A DNA stretch of 5,590 bases from Deltaproteobacteria bacterium. Its GTDB lineage: Bacteria; Desulfobacterota; Desulfobacteria; Desulfobacterales; UBA11574. The DNA is taken from NCBI GenBank assembly GCA_019313025.1, contig JAFDCA010000672.1, forward strand, positions 1-5,590, in the 5' to 3' direction. Position 1 is the first letter of the stretch. Every line of letters starts with the position of its first letter. Below are positions 1 through 4,609 of this stretch, in pieces. The position numbers were made by a program, and so were the translations under genes. The notes beneath the pieces were generated by a model. It was not told the DNA's origin. It was given only the letters and a program-made list of their open reading frames with translations, and did no database searches.

Positions 1-70
1 CCTCTAAAGGCATTTCAGAAAGGATCTCATCAACGATCTGAGAAATATTGTCTTTAGATGGTTTTGTCAT
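1..70 (-). CDS. Partial CDS, N-terminus of a DUF6794-like protein (runs off the left edge)
   Basis: Only the first 23 codons lie in the window; the frame is still open at base 1. The start ATG (70-68) overlaps the TGA stop (69-67) of the preceding gene in an ATGA junction, which is typical of translational coupling. The visible peptide begins MTKPSKDN and continues with a segment reading IVDEILSEMPLE. That segment matches the start of the C-terminal domain of the neighbouring gene (AVDQIISDMSLE) at the V-D-x-I-x-S-x-M-x-L-E positions. I therefore infer a second copy of the same helical domain, which I recognise as DUF6794-like, a family of unknown function. With so little sequence, the rest of the protein and its integrity cannot be judged. 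Confidence 0.6.
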   Translation of the reverse strand, partial: MTKPSKDNISQIVDEILSEMPLE

Positions 71-893
71 TTTACAACTCTTAACCTGTATGTTTTTCGC
101 AATTTTTCCCAGAGTCTTTCTATAATAACCAAAGCGGCTGTCCCTTCATTAAGATTTTTATTGTCTGAAACAGCAAGGCAGGATTCAAATAGTTCCTTGT
201 TTATATCTTTCATAAATAACTGGTTCCGAATAAAAATACTAAAGGAATAATTGATCACTCGAAGTTCCTCTTTATCAAAACTTGCCATCCTGACTCTTTC
301 CTCTAATGACATGTCTGAGATGATCTGATCCACAGCTTCGTCAACTGTCTTTGGAAGAGCTGGTAGCTTTTGAAGATACATATCATTTGAGTAGTCTATG
401 AACTTTGAGCCTTGAGGAGCATCCATTTTGTCTAAAAGCAATGTCCCCTCAACTATGATAGTCATGTGTCTGTCTATATGTATGTATTCATATGTGAAAG
501 GAGCAATAATATAAAGGATATCAATATTATATTTTTGAATCCAATCATAAACAAGAGTGGGAGCTTCAAAGGAAGGTGTTAATTCGAGATCAATAACGAA
601 AACCTGATGTGAATGCTTTATGGTTGTTTTTCTGGCATACTTAGAATCGTCATTTAAATCACCAACAGATATTACGAGTGTTCCTGTAGATTCTTTTACA
701 TTTCGTTCGATACAATCAAAGTGGTTATCCGTATTAATCTCTTGAAGTCTATATTTTGATGGAAGTGTACCTATCTCTGTCATACGACCCCAAGGAATTT
801 ATCCTCCGTGAGGTGTATTCCTAAACTAATTGCAGCGTCCAAAGCAGCCTGATCAGCAACTGTCAGACCGCCGGATATTATTTTTTTAACCAT
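67..893 (-). pseudogene. Disrupted MoCo_carrier (SLOG/YpsA-like) protein fused to a C-terminal DUF6794-like domain
   Basis: The original start is ATG 893-891 (or 896-894). The first 26 codons give MVKKIISGG, then LTVADQAALDAAISLGI, clearly the family's N-terminal 'GGQTGADxAALDAAI' segment, but with the Q and the second G replaced (GGLTVAD). After Ile-26 a 2-nt insertion (CA, 815-814) shifts the frame, and the shifted reading stops at TGA 782-780. Without the insertion the text reads P-H-G-G-stop-I-P-W-G-R-M-T-E, where the family has PHGGW-P-KGR. A TAA (801-799) thus replaces the Trp and a Trp replaces the Lys. The remaining 238 codons (783-67) are open. Their residues 7-45 match the family (LPSKYRLQE, then ERNVKESTGTLVIS). 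The loop near 92-96, usually a G-P-R type motif, reads IAPF. Residues about 143-238 (LPKTVDEAVDQ, then an IRNQ segment) match DUF6794. The family is annotated as a putative molybdenum carrier in the SLOG nucleotide-ligand-binding superfamily; its role is unproven. Two independent lesions plus lost signature residues indicate real decay. Confidence 0.85.
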
Positions 894-1066
894 CATCCTT
901 ACTCTTAAACTTCATCTGCAATTCTTTCAACTTTGTAAAAAATTCTTCATTTGCAATTATGCCTTTTTTCATTAAGCAACCGGGAAACAGTGTCAAGTTG
1001 TATGGTATTTGATATTAACAATTCTCTATAACTAACCAGTTCATCTTGATCAAGTTTATGTGCCAT
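886..1066 (-). pseudogene. Small helical protein gene with a one-base frameshift
   Basis: The start ATG is 1066-1064, with AGGAG (1078-1074) 7 nt upstream. The initial frame encodes MAHKLDQDELVSYRELLISN, then TIQLDTVSRLLNEK, and hits TGA at 949-947 after 39 codons. Skipping one A in the A6 run (T964-T969 on the plus strand) restores a frame that continues GIIANEEFFTKLKELQMKF, then KSKDDG, ending at TAA 888-886. The repaired product would be 59 residues, highly charged and predicted helical. Its pattern, a hydrophobic 'LLxEKGIIxxEEFFxKLKE' core, resembles small proteins of unknown function that I recall from Deltaproteobacteria; I cannot name a family. The restored end overlaps the start of the MoCo_carrier gene by 8 nt, supporting one operon. 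Alternatives are a sequencing error in the homopolymer or transcriptional slippage; the broken downstream neighbour makes genuine decay more likely. Confidence 0.6.
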
Positions 1067-1187
1067 TTCTTAGCTCCTGTGGATAATAAGATTAGTAGTC
1101 TGAAGACGTTGACAAATAGAAGTAATGTCACTTTTAAAACTATCGGCTTAGTTTCCCAATTCATTCTTGCGCCAGTCGAAAAGCAAG

Positions 1188-1469
1188 TTAATATCCTAAA
1201 TTGAAGTCACCCGCCTTACCAAAGGCGTCCACCTTTCCATCCAGCAATCTGACATAATATGTATCGGAGTAAAATCCACCTGTTGTGAGGCGATAATTAA
1301 GATATTCTGTATTCCTTTTGGCACTCGTGCTTGTCGGTTCACCAATGGCTTGGATGACTTCTTTTTTCGTCATACCAAGTGCAAGTAGATTCATCTTCTT
1401 AGATGATCCTGCACAGCCAAGAAGGAAAGCAACAGACAGAAACACTGCGATAATACGATAAAGTTTCAT
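1188..1469 (-). CDS. Small BamE/SmpA-like outer-membrane lipoprotein
   Basis: The 93-residue product begins with a lipoprotein signal peptide: K2 and R5, a hydrophobic stretch 6-17, and the lipobox L16-L17-G18-C19. Cys19 would be lipidated. The +2 residue is Ala rather than Asp, so outer-membrane sorting is expected. The mature part carries the BamE-type signature LALGMTKKEVIQAIGEPT (residues about 29-46), then a beta-hairpin-like segment EYLNYRL and YYVRLLDGKV. This is the small alpha-beta fold shared by BamE/SmpA and many unrelated small lipoproteins. It is probably not the essential BamE itself, because the similarity is to the fold motif and the neighbours are not envelope-assembly genes. 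The start is supported by a perfect AGGAGG (1481-1476) spaced 6 nt from the ATG. Its own promoter lies about 60 bp upstream. The gene appears intact. Confidence 0.85.
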   Translation of the reverse strand: MKLYRIIAVFLSVAFLLGCAGSSKKMNLLALGMTKKEVIQAIGEPTSTSAKRNTEYLNYRLTTGGFYSDTYYVRLLDGKVDAFGKAGDFNLGY

Positions 1470-1530
1470 TTTAATCCTCCTGAAATTATTAATAATCTAG
1501 ATGTGTTATTTAAACAGTGTACGAATTAAT

Positions 1531-1559
1531 AACATATAAAACCATATAAAGAATGTCAA
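1531..1559 (-). promoter_or_regulatory. Sigma-70-type promoter for the lipoprotein gene
   Basis: On the minus strand a perfect -35 TTGACA (1559-1554) is separated by 17 nt from a -10 TATGTT (1536-1531, four of six consensus matches). Transcription would start near 1524, leaving a leader of about 55 nt before the lipoprotein ATG at 1469. The spacer and -10 contain an 8-bp direct repeat, TTTATATG, at 1550-1543 and 1540-1533. The copies are 10 bp apart, one helical turn. Confidence 0.65.
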
Positions 1560-1620
1560 TGTTTGCAAGATATTCAATCTGACCTCAAAGGCTGAAATAA
1601 CTAAAACAATCTGATTTCAC

Positions 1621-1642
1621 GTTGCACAAAATTATGTGCAAC
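1621..1642. promoter_or_regulatory. 22-bp near-perfect palindrome, candidate operator
   Basis: The arms GTTGCACA (1621-1628) and TGTGCAAC (1635-1642) are perfect inverse complements, and the centre AATT (1630-1633) is itself palindromic. Only the A/A pair at 1629/1634 breaks the symmetry. No T-run follows on either strand, so it is not a typical terminator. It lies in the gene-free stretch 1470-1815, about 62 bp upstream of the lipoprotein -35 box and 174 bp before the receiver-domain gene start. A binding site for a dimeric regulator is the simplest reading; the regulator is unknown. The rest of 1643-1815 is AT-rich and I see no gene in it. Confidence 0.5.
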
Positions 1643-1815
1643 CATGCCTTGATAAATGTGCAGATCAAGCTGTCCTGAATCCATGCCTTCTATTTAAATT
1701 ATCCTCTAACCTGCTGAATCGATACAGTATAACAATTATGTATCCAGTAAAAATCCTTCTGGCATGATTATTGGAATAGGAATTATTAAACATCATGTAT
1801 GAAAGGGAGAATACC

Positions 1816-2079
1816 ATGCCGGAATTAAAGGCCATGTTACTTGATGAAGGAACTAATGGAAATATCAGATGCAGGTATATTTCTGATTGCTATAGGATTG
1901 AATCTTGTGTGTACTCAATTGCAAGACTCTTTTTAGAAATTGAGAAAACACTCCCTGATGTTGTTGTGATGGATTTGGATCTGTATGCAAAGATTGACGG
2001 AATTGAAACTTCGAAAAGGAAAAGGCGTCAGTTTGATGTTCCGGTGATTTATATGTTTGAATTAGGCGTTAAACAATAA
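1816..2079 (+). CDS. Truncated response-regulator receiver (REC) domain protein, likely a gene remnant
   Basis: The product is 87 residues from ATG 1816. I prefer this start to the in-frame ATG at 1795 because GGGAG sits about 6 nt before 1816, whereas 1795 has no close ribosome site. The sequence follows the REC fold. Strand beta1 (KAMLLDEGT) retains an acidic D-E pair. Strand beta3 is DVVVMDLDL, with the expected phospho-acceptor Asp in 'VMD' (residue 56). Then come the family's 'DGIE' segment (YAKIDGIETS), helix 3, and beta4 (FDVPVIYM). There it diverges: the conserved Thr/Ser after beta4 is replaced by a short tail, FELGVKQ, and the protein stops. Helix 4, strand beta5 with its conserved Lys, helix 5 and any output domain are missing. 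I found no continuation in another frame downstream. It is probably a degraded fragment of a larger regulator or hybrid kinase, although a small stand-alone protein cannot be excluded. Confidence 0.6.
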   Translation: MPELKAMLLDEGTNGNIRCRYISDCYRIESCVYSIARLFLEIEKTLPDVVVMDLDLYAKIDGIETSKRKRRQFDVPVIYMFELGVKQ

Positions 2080-2110
2080 GATGTACGAAACCTCTTGCGC
2101 GGTAGCTTTA

Positions 2111-2127
2111 GCTCAGTTTTTTTGAGC
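2111..2127 (+). terminator. Weak hairpin after the receiver-domain gene
   Basis: GCTCA (2111-2115) and TGAGC (2123-2127) form a 5-bp stem around a T-rich loop, starting 31 nt after the stop codon and followed by ATCCTTTT. The stem is short and the T-run lies mostly in the loop, so termination efficiency is doubtful. Confidence 0.3.
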
Positions 2128-2247
2128 ATCCTTTTGAGATTTAAGATTTATTTTCTTTTTTAGTCATTTTGGTTAAATATTTTAAGCATGAAATTGAAAT
2201 ATTAGCTTTTAATTTCTTTAAGAGTATGTAATATTACTTATTGTAAT

Positions 2248-2253
2248 TATAAT
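2248..2253 (+). promoter_or_regulatory. Candidate -10 box upstream of the SIMPL gene
   Basis: A perfect TATAAT lies 115 bp before the SIMPL start, in an AT-rich region. No recognisable -35 sits 16-18 nt upstream and there is no extended -10 TG, so this is a weak call. If used, transcription would begin near 2260, just ahead of the hairpin at 2273-2298. Confidence 0.3.
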
Positions 2254-2272
2254 GAAAAAGAGAAAGTCGATA

Positions 2273-2304
2273 CTTTACCCATATAGCATCTGGTAAAGCT
2301 TTTT
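2273..2304 (+). terminator. Hairpin plus short U-tract in the SIMPL gene leader
   Basis: CTTTACC (2273-2279) pairs with GGTAAAG (2292-2298) across a 12-nt loop and is followed by CTTTTTC. The layout is that of an intrinsic terminator, but the stem is AT-rich. It is too far from the preceding gene (194 nt) to be an obvious end of that transcript. It lies 64 nt before the SIMPL start, where it could also act as a leader element. Confidence 0.35.
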
Positions 2305-2367
2305 CAAAGATTTCATGATAAAGATTCATAAGAAAGTCTAGCTGCGTATAAATCATTGGAGGAAATG

Positions 2368-3102
2368 ATGAAAAGAGCATTTAACCTGATTCTAATGGTA
2401 TGTTTTTGTCTTGTTGCGAATTCTGTGTTTGCTCGATCTTTTGAAACTTCGGATCGTCATCTAATTTTTACCGAAGGTACGGCAGAAGTCACGGGCCAGA
2501 ACGATTCAGCACAAATTTTTATCTCCGTTGTGACAGAGGGGCGGAAGTTGGAACAGGCCGGTTCGGAAAATGCCGACAAAACCAAATCAGTACTGACGGC
2601 CGTCAAGGGGTTGAAAATCCAACATCTTAAACTCGAGACATCCAATTATCGTGTGTCACCCCAAAGGGATTATAAAGCCCGGCCGCCCAAGATAACAGGT
2701 TATGAAGTCAGCAATGCCATTTTGGTGACGCTGGAAGGATTTGAGACGGAACCACTGTCGAAACATGTTTCTCAGATTATTGGAAAAGCTCTTGAAAGCG
2801 GTTCCAACGAGATTCAACGTATTCAGTTTTATCTCAAGGATAATTCAGCATTAGAAAAAAAAGCGTTAAAATTGGCAACCCAGGAAGCGATGGAACGGGC
2901 AAAAACACTGGCCGAAGCCGCAGGTTTAAAACTAAAAGGGATTGTTTCACTCAGCACACAGCCGATTTACGCACCCCCCCGGCCTCATATGTTACGAGCC
3001 GCCGAGATGAAAGCAGATGCAGGGAACATGGCACCGCCTATGGAGATCGGAGAGAGTCGTATTCGGGTTCAGGTGAGCATTGCTTATGAAATAGCACAAT
3101 AA
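2368..3102 (+). CDS. Secreted SIMPL (DUF541/YggE-like) domain protein
   Basis: The 244-residue product is read from ATG 2368. GGAGG (2358-2362) lies 5 nt upstream, whereas the upstream in-frame TTG (2356) overlaps the ribosome site and ATG 2365 is too close to it. Residues 1-22 form a Sec signal peptide: K2-R3, a hydrophobic core rich in L, V, F and C, and a V-F-A cleavage motif before Arg23. The mature protein would be periplasmic. The SIMPL domain covers most of the rest. It opens with the usual 'GxAEVxG' strand (37-43). Next are ITGYEVSN (109-116), the 'GSNEIQRIQF' segment (about 145-154), and an Ala-rich helix ending AKTLAEAAGLKL (178-189), followed by GIVSLS. The length is normal for the family, which includes E. 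coli YggE (linked to oxidative-stress tolerance). The biochemical role is not established. The gene stands alone on its strand and converges with the DUF362 gene. Confidence 0.9.
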   Translation: MKRAFNLILMVCFCLVANSVFARSFETSDRHLIFTEGTAEVTGQNDSAQIFISVVTEGRKLEQAGSENADKTKSVLTAVKGLKIQHLKLETSNYRVSPQRDYKARPPKITGYEVSNAILVTLEGFETEPLSKHVSQIIGKALESGSNEIQRIQFYLKDNSALEKKALKLATQEAMERAKTLAEAAGLKLKGIVSLSTQPIYAPPRPHMLRAAEMKADAGNMAPPMEIGESRIRVQVSIAYEIAQ

Positions 3103-3208
3103 ATGAGCGTGATAACTATTCCGAAAAGCAACGAGAAGTTGGCCAAACCGATTATTCTAATATTCCGACATGCCACTACAACTTTTTCAGGGCTGACGGC
3201 TTTATACT

Positions 3209-3232
3209 GGGGTTGTTAAGAATTAAAGCCCC
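3209..3232. terminator. Imperfect hairpin between convergent genes
   Basis: GGGG (3209-3212) pairs with CCCC (3229-3232). AT pairs continue the stem inwards with one bulged G, giving about 10 pairs around a GAA loop. No T-run follows on either strand. It sits just before the longer hairpin and may assist termination or be incidental. Confidence 0.3.
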
Positions 3233-3241
3233 GAATTATAC

Positions 3242-3282
3242 TGTATGTGTTCACGGGATTTGCTCTCCCGTGAACACATGCA
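3242..3282. terminator. Long hairpin between the convergent SIMPL and DUF362 genes
   Basis: The arm 3245-3258 (ATGTGTTCACGGGA) is perfectly complementary to 3266-3279, a 14-bp stem with a 7-nt loop (TTTGCTC). Two more Watson-Crick pairs and one G-T wobble extend it to 3242-3282. It lies 28 bp beyond the end of the DUF362 gene and 140 bp beyond the end of the SIMPL gene, where a shared terminator is expected. On the plus strand the T4 tract comes only after an A6 run (3282-3287), and the minus strand has none. It is therefore not a textbook U-tract terminator, although the stem is strong. Confidence 0.55.
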
Positions 3283-3309
3283 AAAAATTTTGTGAAATAT
3301 GCGGACAGG

Positions 3310-4416
3310 TTATATTTTTATAAGATCATAGTTGCGGCTTCCGAGTCCAAGTTTTTCAGCATAGTCCAGTTGAAGGGTCCAGTCGACATTCGGATAAACC
3401 CCTCTGAATTTATCCCCACCTTTTTCCGTATTGACCTCAAGGCATGATTCCGGAAGGGCTTCTTCCTGGTTCACAAGATCCACGGACGCCTGGTCAATGG
3501 CCACCGGATCTTTGGAAGCAACGATGCCGATATCTCGGACGATGGGTGCATCATTGTGGCCGTAACAGTCGCATGCCGGGGATACATGGGTGATAAAATT
3601 TACAGACAACACTTTATCTGTTTTATTTTTTAAAACACCCATGGTGTATTCCACCATGTTTTCCAGAAAGGTCGGTATGGCCTGATTCCACTGAATTTCA
3701 ATGGCACTGTTGGGACAGATAAGGATACATTCACCGCATCCGATACATTTTTTGGCGTTCAGTACCGCCTTTTCATTTTCCAGCGAAAGGGCAAGCTGGG
3801 AACAGTGGGGGATGCAGTCACCACAGCCCACGCATTTTTTCTTAACCACTTTTGGCGAAACAGTGGAGTGTTGTGCCAGTTTTCCCTTCCGGGAGGCACA
3901 GCCCATTCCCAGGTTTTTGATTGCACCTCCAAAACCCGAAAGCTCGTGTCCCTTGAAGTGCGCCAACGATATCAGGGCATCGGCTTCAATAATATCAGAA
4001 CCGATGTATACTTTTTTAAAATTTTTCTGGTTGACGGTAACGGCGGTTTCGCTTTTTCCTCTGAGTCCATCGGCAATGATAATGGGCGCATCCACCACTG
4101 AATAGGCGAAACCGTTTTGAATGGCCGTGGACAGATGATGGGGTGAATCGCTTCGGGTCCCGGCATACACGGTATTGGCATCGGTCAGAAACGGATATCC
4201 GCCGATACGTTTAATGGACGCCACAATCTTTCGAATAAATACCGGTCGGATAAAGGCGGTATTTCCCTTTTCTCCAAAATGAAGCTTTAACGCTACAAGT
4301 TCCCTCTCTTTAACCGTTTCAGACAGGCCTGCCGTATCCAGGAGCCTTGCCAGCTTGCTTAAGAGATTTTCTTTGGCTGACGTTCTTAAATCGATAAAAT
4401 AGACGTTGCTTTTCAT
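3310..4416 (-). CDS. DUF362 domain protein with two [4Fe-4S] ferredoxin motifs
   Basis: The 368-residue cytoplasmic protein has no signal peptide or membrane segment. It belongs to the DUF362 family, common in anaerobes and annotated as iron-sulfur proteins of unknown specific function. Family hallmarks are VALKLHFGEKGN (41-52), the block around 152-178 (AHFKGHELSGFGGAIKNLGM, then GCASRKGK), and the C-terminal ACDCYGHNDAP (281-291) with DIGIVASKDPVAIDQA (295-310). An inserted bacterial ferredoxin unit carries two complete CxxCxxCxxxC motifs: C195-C198-C201-C205 and C224-C227-C230-C234, the latter followed by Pro. It should bind two [4Fe-4S] clusters and transfer electrons; the partner is unknown. 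The start is supported by GGGAGG (4427-4422) 5 nt before the ATG. The length is usual and no lesion is seen. It is divergent from the MFS gene. DUF362 proteins are often annotated as ferredoxins, so 'ferredoxin' may appear as an alternative name. Confidence 0.93.
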   Translation of the reverse strand: MKSNVYFIDLRTSAKENLLSKLARLLDTAGLSETVKERELVALKLHFGEKGNTAFIRPVFIRKIVASIKRIGGYPFLTDANTVYAGTRSDSPHHLSTAIQNGFAYSVVDAPIIIADGLRGKSETAVTVNQKNFKKVYIGSDIIEADALISLAHFKGHELSGFGGAIKNLGMGCASRKGKLAQHSTVSPKVVKKKCVGCGDCIPHCSQLALSLENEKAVLNAKKCIGCGECILICPNSAIEIQWNQAIPTFLENMVEYTMGVLKNKTDKVLSVNFITHVSPACDCYGHNDAPIVRDIGIVASKDPVAIDQASVDLVNQEEALPESCLEVNTEKGGDKFRGVYPNVDWTLQLDYAEKLGLGSRNYDLIKI

Positions 4417-4609
4417 GGAATCCTCCCTGTAGGATATTTTCTCAAGTTTGTAGAGCCATTTACGAAAGGATTTTGTCCTTGGATAAAACTACCGATAGAC
4501 CCCGCCAAAGTCAAGATGTTTGGCTTGTATGTATTCATGGGGAGCGCACTCCGTAAATTTGTGTGTTTGATTTGCCTTTTCATCGAAATGCTTCAATTCG
4601 GAGATTGAA
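4417..4609. other. 193-bp divergent intergenic region
   Basis: This region should hold the promoters of both the DUF362 gene (minus) and the MFS gene (plus), but no convincing -35/-10 pair was found on either strand. It contains two small inverted repeats: AAGGA-N5-TCCTT (4466-4480) and GGAG-N4-CTCC (4541-4552). Either could bind a regulator, and both are short enough to be chance. Confidence 0.35.

Noticed and set aside
1084..1113. Minus-strand TTGTCA, 18 nt, TCTTAT as a promoter for the small helical gene
   Set aside because: The -10 is weak and the predicted start would fall almost on the ribosome binding site, leaving no leader; expression from the lipoprotein promoter is as likely.
1155..1185. 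CTTGC/GCAAG hairpin after the lipoprotein gene as a terminator
   Set aside because: Only a 5-bp stem with a 12-nt loop and no following T-run on the minus strand.
1728..1733. TATAAC as a -10 for the receiver-domain gene
   Set aside because: No acceptable -35 at 16-18 nt upstream.
1759..1775. Sigma-54-like element (CTGGCATG, N4, TTGGA) upstream of the receiver-domain gene
   Set aside because: The spacing fits, but the essential -12 GC is GG and the CACG half is altered to CATG, so activity is unlikely.
3103..3219. 38-codon plus-strand ORF starting directly after the SIMPL stop codon
   Set aside because: It has no ribosome binding site, a composition without recognisable features, and it runs into the terminator region; probably chance.
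3701..4181. Open frames on both strands inside the DUF362 gene
   Set aside because: They are shadows of a clearly coding gene with complete iron-sulfur motifs; none has a recognisable domain.
4413..4538. 41-codon minus-strand ORF whose TGA overlaps the DUF362 start codon
   Set aside because: The ATGA overlap is suggestive of a leader peptide, but the nearest GGAG is 10 nt from its ATG and the peptide has no recognisable pattern. It would need conservation to be believed.
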